A stretch of 64,000 nt of DNA from Acephala macrosclerotiorum (GCA_014904845.1 MU119286.1:124001-188000), one strand, 5' to 3'; numbered from the stretch's first letter, positions 11,047 through 22,307 are shown. Numbers and translations: made by a program. Notes: generated from the letters alone by a model not told the origin.

Positions 11047-11757
11047 AAACAATTCCCCAATCCTTATCTTTGTGAGTGGCGAAGGTCTTGATTAAAGCTA
11101 TTTTACATTGAGAAATCTGGCCTTTCAGCCTCTGCTCACTCTACCACTACTCACCCCATCGTCCATTTTATTACTCCATCCACCATTCCATCACTCTATC
11201 TACCATTCTATCACTCTATCCACTATTCCATCACTCCATCTACCACTCCACTGCTATTCTCGCAGCCCTTTGCCTTTCAGAATCTGCAAATCTAGAGTAC
11301 TGACTCCAAGTCCTCCAAGTCCTCCACGTCCAAGTTGTGTGTGTGTGTGTGTGATAAAAGGAATCGAGGGAAGAGGTATTTAAGTGGCAGCTCGAAAGAG
11401 TCTATAAGATAATTAGTATATAACTCGAAGGAAAAATGAACTTGCAACTTAAAAGACTAAAAGATTAGTATCGAAAGGCAAAAAGAGAAAAAAAGACTTA
11501 AGATATATTAAAGTTTGTGGGCCGTTTTTAAAGTTGTAAAGCCAAAAAAAGCTAATTTACAAGGGTCCCTGCAATAAAAAGCTCTTTTGACTTAAAAGTT
11601 CCTAATTTATTAAAAGCTGTTAATTTTGCCTCAAATTTTGCCTTAAGCCGTCGTAGAACCAAAAATTTTGGGATTAGCGGCACTGTTTTACAAATTCTCG
11701 AGCTTAGCAAGTCAGTCTATGCCTATCGAAGTCTAGTTGGTAGTTATATACCCTGTA
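11047..11757. other. AT-rich, low-complexity gene-free DNA
   Basis: Holds imperfect repeats of a CACTCTATCTACCATTCTAT-like unit around 11165-11255, a GT microsatellite at about 11337-11353, and A/T-rich DNA from about 11400 to 11700. No gene seen. It may be the decayed interior of a transposable element bounded by the flanking inverted arms. Confidence 0.5.
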
Positions 11758-11803
11758 CTTTGGGTTTGAAAACCCGGTCTTTGGGTTTGGTGTTCTTGTA
11801 GGG
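11758..11803. repeat. Second copy of the MITE right arm
   Basis: CTTTGGGTTTGAAAAC is shared exactly with 11010-11025, and the segment ends in TTCTTGTAGGG, an inverted counterpart of the CCCCTACAAAAG at 10957. Could be the far terminal repeat of an approximately 847-bp element (10957-11803) or a separate partial copy. Confidence 0.45.
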
Positions 11804-12203
11804 CACCTTGCTTGTGTAGCCCAAAGGACATCGTCTCTGAGGTTTTTGGGGCTGGGACGTATTGACCAGTCCCGTGATAAACAACAATCTTGTCAGAGGT
11901 TGGTCTCACACCACTTAGAAGAGGTACCCTTTACGAATGACGAAGAACATAGAAGAACTTGAACCACTGCGCTCACCGAAGAAATTTCAGGCAATCATTC
12001 GCCACTTCGTGTTCAATCAATCAGGTGACCTGCTGACACCCAGAAAAGCAAACATTTCAGCTCCCGTCTCTAACTTTTCCATCGCACTTTCAACCTTGTC
12101 CTGGATCTTGACAGGACATATAGACCTATGTGCTGCGGTTATAGTTTATTTCGCTTGATTGCTAATTGAGATTTGCGAGGGAGAGTTCAGCAACGATGGC
12201 ATC

Positions 12204-14129
12204 ATGGCACCATATAAATACTCTCCCCTGAACCACGAGGCTGGAGAGATTCGACTCGTAACTCTGCTACCTGGTCTCTTTCAGTCACCCATCCGGGTCT
12301 TTATCGAAGTTGTGCCTTTCACGGCAGGAGACCCGCCGTCCTTCGAAGCACTATCCTACACATGGGGCTCAACAGAGGATCCGGTGGATATCTTTGTGGG
12401 ATCTCAACGCGCTAGCCTTCAAGTTACTGGAAATCTGGCAGAGGCACTACCATATCTCCGATACGACCGTATCCCACGAACTCTTTGGATCGACGCTATA
12501 TGCATTGATCAAAGCAATGTTGAAGAACGCAGTCGTCAAGTGGAACGAATGGGAGATATCTATACCTTGGCTGAACAAGTCGTCATCTGGTTGGGTCCAT
12601 GGCAGGACAAGAGCACTTTGGTAATCAGTTTTATGAACGAAATTGCGAACGAGATATCGGTTGACTGGTCTAGCTACACCATGCTCCCAGTGAATCCTGA
12701 TATCACCCGCAAGTATTTCAAACATCCTGATTTTTGTCGGGCTCTGAAATCATTGCTCCAACGACCGTGGTTTGAAAGACTTTGGATCTGGCAAGAAGCT
12801 CGACTTGGCAGCTCACGTGCAGTTTTACTTTGTGGCTTTGACACAATTCATTGGGAAGCTTTTGGACGTACTATTTTCTGCTTGAGACAAGATCCGTACT
12901 CCCCTAAAGGTGTCCTTGGCTCTATCTTCGGGAAAGCTCTTGTATCAATACATCATCTGTGCGACCCCTGTGGATTTTTGCCATTCGACTATCTTGTGCG
13001 CAGGACCTGTGTGGCGAAATGCGCCGACCCAAGAGATAAGGTGTACGCGCTGCTCAACATGCGGATGAAAGAAGAACGAGACATTATCATCAAGCCCGAC
13101 TATTCGAAGTCAGTCCAATGTGTCTATCAAGACGTGGTTGTTAGGCATATCGAGGAACGTCAAGACTTGGCTATGCTGTCTCTTTGCGATTTAAAAAACC
13201 TGATGGATGGTACACCTTCTTGGGTTCCAGATTTCTCGAGAGATTTCTTCCCCGAACCTTTTGCTTGGGTCTTTGCCGCTGGGAACTCGGTGGGCAGCTC
13301 TCGCTATCTCGGCTCCAATGTCCTTTCAGCCAAGGGCATATGTTCGGCCACTGTCAGTCAGGCAATTGTATTCCTGGATCCTCCGGTTTGTTTAATATTC
13401 GAGCACGTAGCAAATCTCTTACAAATGTTGAACAAGCCGCTTGACGAGAGATATGTGAATGGACAAACTATTTTGGAGGCATTTTGCATGACTCTTGGCG
13501 CTGCTTCTTCTACCAACTATGAAATGACGTTGGATGGATCAGATGCCATGCAAAAGGCGATGGCAGAGTTGACGAATATCAAGGACTCCCTCAGAAGATT
13601 GCTAGCAATAACTCCAGCAATTTCCACATGGTCCGAGTTCTTAGATGCTGCAGGACCAGATTTGGCCGACTTCCTTTACAAGAACAAAGAAGTGATGACA
13701 GAGCGGTCTTTTTTCACTACCGATGAGGGCTACATCGGTCTTGGTCCACGCGGGGCAGAAAATGGAGACATTATTTCGGTCTTTCTTGGTACTCGCGCAC
13801 CACTGATGCTCCGACCTACTCGGAGTGGCACATATCAGGTCGTTGGCGAGTGTTTTGTTCACGGACTTATGGCAGGTGAAGCATTGCTTGGTCCACTACC
13901 TAGCCACTATCATGCAACTATCAAGTACTCTGAACAACACGGCTGCCACCCGGCGTTCTATAACTCGCTGACGAAAGCAACCGAACTGAACGACCCAAGA
14001 TTGGAAGATCTTGCTCTTGGTGAAGAGACGAGCGGCTTGTGGATTTCTGATGGTCGAGGCGGGAAGCGGTTGACAGCTGAAGTATTCAAAGTTCTGGGAG
14101 TAGAATTTCAGGATTTCCGACTCGTTTGA
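12204..14129 (+). CDS. HET-domain protein (intact)
   Basis: Full-length heterokaryon-incompatibility protein, 641 residues from ATG 12204, single exon. The HET core is complete: FEALSYTWGS near residue 47, TLWIDAICIDQ near 93, RQVERMGDIY and VVIWLGPW. These are followed by RPWFERLWIWQEARL, the CADPRDKVYALL motif, then DYSKSVQCVYQDVV and SWVPDFSRDF. The C-terminus has the usual TDEGYIGLGPRGAENGDIISVFLG module. Such proteins mediate non-self-triggered cell death after fusion of unlike hyphae. No lesion seen, in contrast to the copies at 302, 60777 and the NLR at 25103. The frame is open upstream to 12159 but has no earlier ATG. Confidence 0.92.
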   Translation: MAPYKYSPLNHEAGEIRLVTLLPGLFQSPIRVFIEVVPFTAGDPPSFEALSYTWGSTEDPVDIFVGSQRASLQVTGNLAEALPYLRYDRIPRTLWIDAICIDQSNVEERSRQVERMGDIYTLAEQVVIWLGPWQDKSTLVISFMNEIANEISVDWSSYTMLPVNPDITRKYFKHPDFCRALKSLLQRPWFERLWIWQEARLGSSRAVLLCGFDTIHWEAFGRTIFCLRQDPYSPKGVLGSIFGKALVSIHHLCDPCGFLPFDYLVRRTCVAKCADPRDKVYALLNMRMKEERDIIIKPDYSKSVQCVYQDVVVRHIEERQDLAMLSLCDLKNLMDGTPSWVPDFSRDFFPEPFAWVFAAGNSVGSSRYLGSNVLSAKGICSATVSQAIVFLDPPVCLIFEHVANLLQMLNKPLDERYVNGQTILEAFCMTLGAASSTNYEMTLDGSDAMQKAMAELTNIKDSLRRLLAITPAISTWSEFLDAAGPDLADFLYKNKEVMTERSFFTTDEGYIGLGPRGAENGDIISVFLGTRAPLMLRPTRSGTYQVVGECFVHGLMAGEALLGPLPSHYHATIKYSEQHGCHPAFYNSLTKATELNDPRLEDLALGEETSGLWISDGRGGKRLTAEVFKVLGVEFQDFRLV

Positions 14130-15131
14130 GTACAGATATTTAGATACTTGCGATGTTCAGAAGTCTGCCCGGGTGCCTGAGATTTTCGGCCAGAGAAATC
14201 GCTTCCTTGAAGAGGCTTGCACTGAATAAGCTGCCATACGTTGCAAAAAAGTCCGATAGTCCAACTTTCTGAAAGTACTAGAGATTCTAGGACTTTATCG
14301 TTGCCAAAGGTCATATTTGTGGTTCAGGAATTCATCAAGCACCTGGACAAAATTTTGAATATAGCAAGAAGGAAAATTCAAAGATACTTCGAGAAGAGCC
14401 TCACCCTTGACTAGAGCTTGAGCAATTAAAGCAGAGAATGTCACGTGCCTCTATATATTTTTCTCTCCTATGTTGGACGCAAACCAGAAATGACCTTAAA
14501 AATAAGCATAAGGCGATCTCTTAACTCATATTCTACTTACACAACATTCTGGAGGACGAGATGCGGAGGCGAATACGAAATGCAAGACGCCAATCCTCCC
14601 GACTCGGAAAACCTCAGCGTAACACCACCATCACCCATAACAACCACCTGAATAGCAATACGCAAGCCACGAGCAAACATCTCAAGATCATCCATCCTCA
14701 TCTGAATTTGTTAACCAATCATCCGCTTAGATTTGCTGCTCAGAACAATTCAATCCTTCAGCCTCCCTCGCCACGCTCCACGAAACTCGTATGCCGGCTC
14801 ATGTGACCACGCAGAGGCTTCTGTGCTGTTATGCCAATGGATCAACACGAGCTTTGTGACACTTGACTTGTTAAGTTCCTCAAGTAACCTTTGGCGGATG
14901 TGAATGTTCATTCGAGGAGAGATTCGTGTCTGCAAGGAGCCGGAGATGCTGACTGCCGCTAGGTACCACCTGTGTGCATCTCACCAGCGCCACCTCCGCA
15001 ATGGCCATTATGGGTACGGTACTTTCCACAATCTCAGCTCTCCATACATAAAAACAGTCTTGTCTCTCCCCAAAGTGAAATCAACTCGGAAACCCAATTC
15101 GAAAAACATCAATCAAACTTAAAACACCACA
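14130..15131. other. Intergenic
   Basis: About 1 kb without a convincing gene. Short open frames on both strands lack family motifs. The last 60 bp, A-rich with CACAATG at 15132, look like the leader of the secreted-protein gene. Confidence 0.4.
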
Positions 15132-15876
15132 ATGAACTTTAAAATCCTCCCCCTCTTCCTCGGCCTCGGCCTCGCGAACCCTCTCGGCGCCCCTATAACG
15201 CCTAAGAGAGACTTCGCCTACGAAACCCTGACATTTACTTTCCACGGCGGCCCCGCCAGCTACGAGCTCACTTTCCCAGCGGACGGTTCCACTTACTCCA
15301 CTCGTACGTATTTCTTGCTGCTAGCCCGCCTTTCTCCTCCCCCTCATCTATCCTCGTCCCTCTCCTCCTTTCTCATCTCATATCCCCTTCTTCCCACATC
15401 CTCCACCCCCCTTTCCCTTTCCCCTCAACGAGCATCAGAAGCTGACGAGATAACAGAAAATGATATGAACGTCAACCTAATCGACCCCGGCTCCTTCAAC
15501 GCCCTCTACTCCTGCAATTTCTACTACAACCTCCCCTCCAGCGTGACCAAGACACCCGTCCTCGCCTCCTCCGGAAATGGTAACTCTCTCCCTCATCCCC
15601 ATCCCCTCCCTCTTCCCCTTTCAACCCCCACCTCCCCCACCCACCCCTCTTCCCCGTACGTCTGAAACGTATACTGACAATTTATCCCCAGGAAACGAAA
15701 TCGCAGTCGGACCCCCCGCCCCAATCGCCAGTGTAGCCTGCCAGCCAACAGGACAAGGAGGACAATGCTTACCTGTTTACGCGCAGTGCGAATGGTGTGT
15801 TCTCGGGCAAGGGTGTCGTTTATTGAGTTGTTGTAGTGGGTATTGTGCTGCTACTAAGTGTAGACCTACTTCTTGA
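15132..15876 (+). CDS. Small secreted cysteine-rich, knottin-like protein
   Basis: Predicted 159-residue secreted protein. ATG 15132 gives a signal peptide (MNFKILPLFLGLGLANPLGA), then a probable KR processing site (TPKR). Three exons fit: 15132-15303, 15457-15579, 15692-15876, with introns of 153 and 112 nt, both phase 1. The C-terminal part is Cys-dense with spacing CxxxxxxxxC...CxxC...C...CCSGYC...C; CCSGxC is the signature of inhibitor-cystine-knot (knottin) folds. The middle region (NALYSCNFYYNLPSS) is not recognised. Convergent with ric8. Role unknown: candidate effector-like or antimicrobial protein. Gene structure is well supported; the fold is inferred from Cys spacing alone. Confidence 0.72.
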
Positions 15877-16490
15877 GCATAGCTGGGGAGAGGAGAAGAG
15901 AAGAGGAAAAGGTAGGAGAGAAATAATGATTGAATTGGGGGCGGGGCGAGGAAATGTGATTGATGAAAATAGAGGAAAGGAAAGAGAAGGAAGAGGGAAG
16001 ATGGAAGTTAAGGGGATGTGTCTTGCGTTTTCGCAGAATTTGTGTTTCTTGTTGAGCTTTAGCATATGGAGAAGCTCGTTGTAGTGTTTGTGGAAGGATG
16101 GTGGGACAGTCGATAAGATAGGCAGAGGTAATGTCTATTGTAATGCAAGCAATTTGTTCCTTTTCGAAAGCTGGTTTCCGAGCAGGGAACTCGTGTATTT
16201 GACAAGCGCTGATGACAGCCAAATACCACTAATGTTGAAATCGTTGCACTCGCAGTTGTCGAATTCCGAAATAGTGAACCGAATCTCAAAGCAGAGTGAA
16301 GCAAGGAAAGAGTACTTTGAAAGCTTCAATGATATGTGAGCCTGTCTGGATATCAACTCCCTGTTATCTAATATCTAGACTAGACACCATGACCAACGCC
16401 TCCACCAATGCTCATGATGCTACAACATACCTCGCGCACAATTGTCCTTGTAAATCAGGTAACCACGCCATATGTACTGAAGTTAGTGTA
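15877..16490. other. 3' intergenic between convergent genes
   Basis: Purine-rich strand at 15885-16010 (GAGGAGAAGAGAAGAGG-type) and no supported gene. Confidence 0.4.
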
Positions 16491-18151
16491 TCATTCGGAT
16501 TCTGCATCGTCATCGAGCTCGAGGAAGCGACCTTCGTTGAACGCAGTCTCGACTGGGTTTTTGACGTTCACCACGCCTGTCTTCTTGAGTCTAATAGCAC
16601 TGTTAGCATGATTCCAATTCTGTTGATACTGAAGTAGCATACCTCTCGAACAACACAAACAACTTCTCAGCTTCTCGTTCCTTCTCCTCTTGTGTCATCT
16701 CTGGTATCTCTACTCTCTCTTCATCCTCTAAGAATTGGCCGGTAACGGGGTTGATCGTCCTCGCAAACTCTTGTCTCGAATCCTGGCTGGCTCGAGTATG
16801 AATGCTTGCCCCGTCACTCGTGCTCCACGCCTCTAAAGCATTCTCCGGCACTGGGACATTATGTTGAAACAGGAAACCTGACGCAAATCCATAACCCACA
16901 TTTTGGACGAAACTCTTAGCGTCCTTTCCAGAGAGCTCGAACAGAAGTGAAGATATCGATTCTCGGACTTGTGGTGTGGTGGGATTGCTCGAGAGTCGCA
17001 GAAGTCGTGATGGCAGCGTTGTCCCTCTTCCTAGTATCTGTTTTCGGTCCTCCTCTGACGGCAGAAGTGCCTTCTGGGTATGCACTTGAACCTCCGTTGG
17101 CGCTATTTCGTAGACCTTCCGTAACAGTGTAAGAAGTGGCGAAACGTTCGACTCCAACTCTTCGTCCTGATACGCCCTTATACTCTTGTCCAATATCTCG
17201 ATCAGGCGATCCACAAGCAGGGTCGGTGTTGCCTTCGGAAATAAGGTCGCCTTGTTGTCCTTGTTTTCGAGGTCGATGTTCAGCAACGAGTTCACGAGAG
17301 GTCCGATGGGAGGGTCGAGAGGCTTGCTACTAGATATCGCGCGCTTAGTGACGATAACGACCAGATGCTGGAGGGCAGCAGAGAAGGCTGGAACTCGTTG
17401 CGGACAGAAGTGTGTGAGGTTGAACATCAGCTTCAATGTCTCAATCAAAGCCATGTCCTCCATCGGATCCAATTCCTTTACCTTCTTCTGCTTGGTAACG
17501 AATTGCCTCGCATGTCTGCTGACGTTCACACATATGTTCTCCGCCAAATGGTATTGATCGATGAGCTTCTCGATGTCGATTGTCGTGCCATAGGTCGTGA
17601 GGAAGATTATCCGCGAAACCAGAAATTCGTCGTCCCTGCTATCATTCTTCAATTTATTGCATGCCCTCTGCTCGTATCCCAAATCCACAAATATCTGCCT
17701 CGTCTTCTCTTTCAATAGCAGCGCGTTCGCCAAACATCGTAGAGCATTTCGCGAAGTCGTCAAGGAGGGACTACTGAAGGCATGCCGGGTCAATGTCTCG
17801 ATCCCCTGTGCTGGTCAGCGTCCGCTTGTGTGGTGGGAGCATACGACCTGCCTTTTGGGTGAAGATTGGGTCCGAATTGGCCGGGTCGCGACCATACACT
17901 TTGACCTGTTCCAGCAGCGCATCTCGTTCTGTCCATGTCAGCGACCGACCACGCGAGCTATGGGAATAGCTTACGGTGTGGGAGGAGGTTGATATGTTGT
18001 AGGTCCGATGACAGCTTGTCCATCAACTTCGCCACATCCTCCAGTTTTGCTGCCAATTGATCAGCCTCGATTGCAACTAGTGTAACGTTTTCGTACCTGC
18101 TCCAGTCAACTCGGTAGGCGGAGGCGACGTTCTTGCGCTCGAGAAAGACAT
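16491..18151 (-). CDS. ric8: Synembryn / Ric8, G-alpha exchange factor and chaperone
   Basis: Cytosolic armadillo-type protein that binds and activates heterotrimeric G-alpha subunits. Family features: KVYGRDPANSDPIFT, GIETLTRHAF, SRNALRCLANALLL, CNKLKNDSRDDEFLVSRIIFLTTYG, NLTHFCP, the phospho-site-bearing ASIHTRASQDS region, GQFLEDEE, EMTQEEKEREAEKLFVLFERLKKTGVVNVKNP as two adjoining exon products, and an acidic LELDDDAESE end. Five exons: 18151-18097, 18049-17975, 17928-17852, 17805-16643, 16590-16491, total 489 residues, the normal fungal size. Intron 3 is best read as GC-AG (17851-17806, 46 nt). A GT donor at 17847 also keeps frame with a different acceptor but leaves only 37 nt. Conserved single-copy gene in filamentous ascomycetes. 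Confidence 0.92.
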
Positions 18152-19532
18152 GTTGATAGCCGTGTCGGGCATGCCGTGATCATCACAATCTGTTCGCAGA
18201 TGGTCTTCGTAGCAGGATGTGACTTTCGAAGGTATCCGCTTGTCGGGGGGAGGGAAATCTCGAGATCTGTCCCGGCTGCTCAACGGTGGTATGGACGTAT
18301 CGAGTCCCGTAAGCTGCCGCTTTCCTGCAGCACTACCACCCTTTTGGAAAACCGCGCAACCCTGTTGGCAAGCTGGGACCGCGAGAAACACCGAGCTTAT
18401 GGGTTAATGTATGCAGCTGCCGTGGCGTCCAGTGGAGGGCGAGGAGGAGAGGGGGGGAGAGGGGGGTGCATATATTGCCTTGATGATGAAGCGGTACAGG
18501 GCGCTCGCCTCTGCGGCTCGCCTTGTCCCCTCTGAATAACCCCCGAGGTTGTAACTGATTGGAATGGGTGGGTACTGTACGAAGCACTGGAGACGGTGGG
18601 ACGTCACACGAGCATGTTTGCCGTGGCGGGACCTCAGCTGTATCGGCGGGGTAGTTGAGCCTTCGCACGCACGCACGCACGCACGCAGTGTCCCAGCGGA
18701 CGAGGATGATCGACGCAGATGCTGCAGTAATTTCCAGGTTTCGCGACGTGTTTACTGCATTCGGAAACCGGACCGAGCCTGTCCAGAGTCCCAAACGCGG
18801 GGTCCTGGTGGTCCAGGGAGGTGTGCGCGTGGATTTGGCGTGGGTGGTTCAGGCTGTCGTCCAGTTCTCGGCGAGACTCGTAACCTTAACCGTACAGTAA
18901 TCTTACCTTCTCTCGCCACCGGGAGAGTTGAGGCGGGGCTGCTCGTTAGGGTTAGGTCTAGATCTGGGGACTTTCCGCTCTTCCTTTTCCTCTCATCTCC
19001 TTCACAACCCGGATGAGACTTTCGATAATATACTTTGTGTCTTCAACACTATAGGATATGCTTGATATCAACGCCTCACAGTCAAGTCTCTACGCTCGCT
19101 GTACCACTCCGCTGTACTCTGCGTCCGCATCATTAATTTTAGTGGTGTGAGCCTTTCGTCTAGTCTTGCTTTAATTCATGTACGATTGGGCTTTGTTCCT
19201 CGGTGCTCGCTTGCATTTATTGTCTGTTACTAGCCGATATTTCCTTCGCGAAGTAGTACCTGCATTCCGTGTCACGGATCTCAGAATATCATTGATGGAG
19301 TACCGAACTATCGATCGAGGTTTGTCATTCCAAGCCGATTGTACTCAGAATACCTGCAGCTGCACGTCTTGGCGAGACGCGTCCAGCAGTTGTGAGCTAT
19401 GAAGCACTTTGTAATAGATTGCACGCAATTTACAGAGAATTGAACATAGATGCGCTCGAAGCTCAGTGGAGATATGAAGCCAGCTTTCATCTACTAGAGG
19501 CTCTGCGAGCCTTTCTCTCAGGGGTCTCCACC
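18152..19532. promoter_or_regulatory. Divergent intergenic, ric8 / PAN-like gene
   Basis: GC-rich 1.4 kb between divergent starts. Contains a five-unit ACGC microsatellite (about 18667-18687) and G-runs around 18450. Open frames here lack codon or family signal. Probably promoter and leader DNA. Confidence 0.4.
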
Positions 19533-20402
19533 ATGAAATTTCCAATATTTCGCGCCACTGCGTTCTTGACTTCTTTGGTATTTTGTACCACTCCGCCAAT
19601 TCCACGCAATGGTGTTCTTCCTGGGTCTCCACCATCTCCAAAACCTCCGAGTGAGACCAACATCGTGTCCACACGTTGCATCATGAGCTCATTGTTATCT
19701 AGCTTGTACCGCGGATGCTATCCTTCGAACTCTCGAGAACTCGTAGGACCTCAGATGTTCTTCGCATGCCCAGCTGACGATACCAGGTCTCGAAACGTCG
19801 GCGCAAGTTCTTTCTGCTCAGCTTACATACAAGCAAGCATAACAACTTCTCCCTCGAACATCTCTCAGACTATCCTTCCCGTAGTACCAACAAACACAGA
19901 CACAGTGACCATATGCGGGAACAATTTCTCAAACGCTCCAGCATCATGCGGCCTCGAGGGTTATGGATTTGAAGAGTATCTCATCTTTCAAATACAACAC
20001 ACATCGCCTACTGGCTGCCACCTCTCATGCCTCGCGGACTGGAACTGCCACTCATTCCAGACTCAGCTAAGCGGAGTGCGAATGTGCAATCTCTACAGCG
20101 CTCCCGTATCTGGTAGCATCCAGACGTCTCTTGGCGCTGGGTATCTCTTCTATGATGATACCTGCTTGAATTATCTTCCAGTAAGTGACAGGGAAGATAG
20201 CTCCTTAAAGGTTCAGGCTGATGATCATTTCCAGGGTCCTTGCGCGTCAACGACTCTAGCTGCGACAACCTCGAGTAGCACGTTTTCGATTCCTTCATAT
20301 CTTGCTACGGTCCCACCGAGCAGGATCAGTTCTGCATGTACATGCCTCTTGGCTTCACTAGCAGTTGCGACCTTGAATATCACCCTTCCAACATCTAAGT
20401 AG
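19533..20402 (+). CDS. Secreted PAN/apple-like domain protein
   Basis: ATG 19533 starts a signal peptide (MKFPIFRATAFLTSLVFC). The body is Cys-rich, with an apple/PAN-like block GCHLSCLADWNCHSFQ ... RMCNLYSAPV about residues 155-195; this fold typically binds carbohydrate or protein at the cell surface. A 54-nt intron with a perfect GTAAGT donor and TTTCCAG acceptor lies at 20181-20234. Because its length is a multiple of three without a stop, retention stays in frame, so two isoforms (271 or 289 residues) are possible. The tail is Ser/Thr-rich, suggesting O-glycosylation. Upstream in-frame codons exist back to 19392 but a signal peptide argues for 19533. Function unknown. Confidence 0.7.
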   Translation: MKFPIFRATAFLTSLVFCTTPPIPRNGVLPGSPPSPKPPSETNIVSTRCIMSSLLSSLYRGCYPSNSRELVGPQMFFACPADDTRSRNVGASSFCSAYIQASITTSPSNISQTILPVVPTNTDTVTICGNNFSNAPASCGLEGYGFEEYLIFQIQHTSPTGCHLSCLADWNCHSFQTQLSGVRMCNLYSAPVSGSIQTSLGAGYLFYDDTCLNYLPVSDREDSSLKVQADDHFQGPCASTTLAATTSSSTFSIPSYLATVPPSRISSACTCLLASLAVATLNITLPTSK

Positions 20403-20861
20403 CTAGTTGAAACTCTTATGTGAGTCAAGTTCGCATAGTTTGAGGCGGGTGAGAAGGATGCCGGAATGTTAGAATAGTGTTAGATGGCTGTTCAGCGTAG
20501 ACTTGGCGTAAAGAAGAATCTGTATATGAGACGCGTGGTCACGAACTTTGACCTCTTAACATATCCATGCCCTAAATGAAAGAAATATTCCGAAATCCAG
20601 CTTTCTGTGTCTATTTGGACCGCGGTCACGTGTATTCGAGCAGCTCGGACCCATATTCCTTGGCACGAAGCAAACCGACATCTCTTCTTCAACAAACAAC
20701 TTTAACGACCGACATCAACATCAATCGCCAAAATTTATTCGTCAACGCCGAATTCAATTGAAGCTCACGATCTTGTGGATTTCTCATCTCGAGCTACAAT
20801 TCGAAGCAGCTCTCTAGGTCCTCGTACAATTGCGACTGATGACTGCAAATTACCACCTACC

Positions 20862-22307
20862 ATGGAGCGCGTTCCACAAGAGCTCCTAGCTCACATAGCC
20901 AGCTACTTGTCACCAGGAGATCTCAAAAATGTTCGCCTATCGTCCAGATACCTCAAACCTAGTGCTGATCGGACGCTTTTTCGAGATGTCCATCTATACC
21001 TCAACCTCGACAGCTTCGAACGGCTCGAAAGCATTTCTGAACACGATATCCTTCGAAAATATGTCACTTCTATCGAATACAACGCGTGCTCTGTCGACGT
21101 GCCCTGGCATGGGCTAGGATATCAGACCTGGCTCGAGCGATATGCAGCTACCAATTTTGCAATTGAAGGCTCCCAGCGTCAGGAGTTTCTAGCCCGTCTC
21201 GACGTCGAGCTTCTGCAGGGAATTCATGAGGAATTCTGTCGGTATATAGCAGGTCAACATTATCTTGAACGCCAAGATCACGACAGAAAACTCCTCTCGG
21301 CTGCCATGACCAAGCTTCCCAGACTACAGAGAATACGATTCTGTCAACGTTCGAGCCTCACCAGGAGTCCAGCGAGCGTGCTTCAAGGCGATCCTGCTCA
21401 GCCTCTGACAAATAAGATCTTGGCCATACCTGTACCCGTCTACGCTAATGCTACCCCTTTCTGGAGTCTATTCGCTGCGGCGAGGGAATCCCATGCCCCG
21501 CATATCACTGAGCTTCACTGTGGTCAACTGGATCTGGAGACATGGGATGATACTGCCAGTCAGTACGCGGATCACTTCGAATCCTTCTCTAACTTGCAGA
21601 GTCTCAATCTCGACTTCGAAATGAACCTTGGCGATCCTAGCATCGATGACCTTGATGCTCCTAACCTTAAGAAGCTCCTCTTATGTTTGCCTCTACTTCG
21701 ATCTCTGAGCCTCTCCTTCCAACGCAGTCGTGTGGATTTTCTAGATCATGGACTGATGAGCCTTTCTCTGGTCTTCGGCAACACGCATACGTGGGAATCC
21801 CTTCGGAATCTCTCGCTTGTGGGTTTCAGCACGACTAGCCAATATCTTCAAGCTTTCCTCGGGCGGTGTTCAGCTATTCAATCTCTCGAACTGGCCAATG
21901 CTTGTTTAACTGGTCTTCAGGACTCTGATCTGGAGTTCTGGGATGCCAATTCTCAAGCAGAAGAATCTCCTTCGTGGATATCTCTCTTCCTCTTCCTGAA
22001 ACAATCTCTATCCTTGGAGAGAGTCAAGCTCTGGGGTTGGTTTATAAATCGTAGAAACGAGGCTTGGGTAGCACATTACAATGACGAGGAACCTTCCGCC
22101 TCTTGTAAGTGGGTGAAATGCCTACCGCACAAACACTATTGCTTGAGGAAACGACTCGAACTCTCCATATCCCATGGCGAGCCATTTCCATTCACGCGTG
22201 TTGCAGAGGATGACGAACCAACAATTCGAAAAGTTTACTCTATCCCTTGGAGATGGGTCGACGACGCTTCTTGGGCCTGGATATCGCCAGGCGTGTTTGA
22301 CATTTGA
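20862..22307 (+). CDS. F-box domain protein
   Basis: Single exon, 481 residues from ATG 20862. The N-terminus is an F-box (MERVPQELLAHIASYLSPGDLKNVRLSSRYLKPSADRTLF, residues 1-40), the Skp1-binding module of SCF ubiquitin ligases. The remainder has irregular leucine-rich segments (NLQSLNLDFEMN, LLLCLPLLRSLSLSF, SLRNLSLVGFS, AIQSLELANACL) typical of fungal F-box/LRR-like proteins in lineage-specific expansions. Target unknown. A short F-box-like C-terminal relic lies downstream at 22711. Confidence 0.85.
   Translation: MERVPQELLAHIASYLSPGDLKNVRLSSRYLKPSADRTLFRDVHLYLNLDSFERLESISEHDILRKYVTSIEYNACSVDVPWHGLGYQTWLERYAATNFAIEGSQRQEFLARLDVELLQGIHEEFCRYIAGQHYLERQDHDRKLLSAAMTKLPRLQRIRFCQRSSLTRSPASVLQGDPAQPLTNKILAIPVPVYANATPFWSLFAAARESHAPHITELHCGQLDLETWDDTASQYADHFESFSNLQSLNLDFEMNLGDPSIDDLDAPNLKKLLLCLPLLRSLSLSFQRSRVDFLDHGLMSLSLVFGNTHTWESLRNLSLVGFSTTSQYLQAFLGRCSAIQSLELANACLTGLQDSDLEFWDANSQAEESPSWISLFLFLKQSLSLERVKLWGWFINRRNEAWVAHYNDEEPSASCKWVKCLPHKHYCLRKRLELSISHGEPFPFTRVAEDDEPTIRKVYSIPWRWVDDASWAWISPGVFDI

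Noticed and set aside
18940..18955. GTTAGGGTTAGG, interstitial telomere-like sequence
   Set aside because: Under two repeat units; expected by chance and not evidence of a telomere or fusion.
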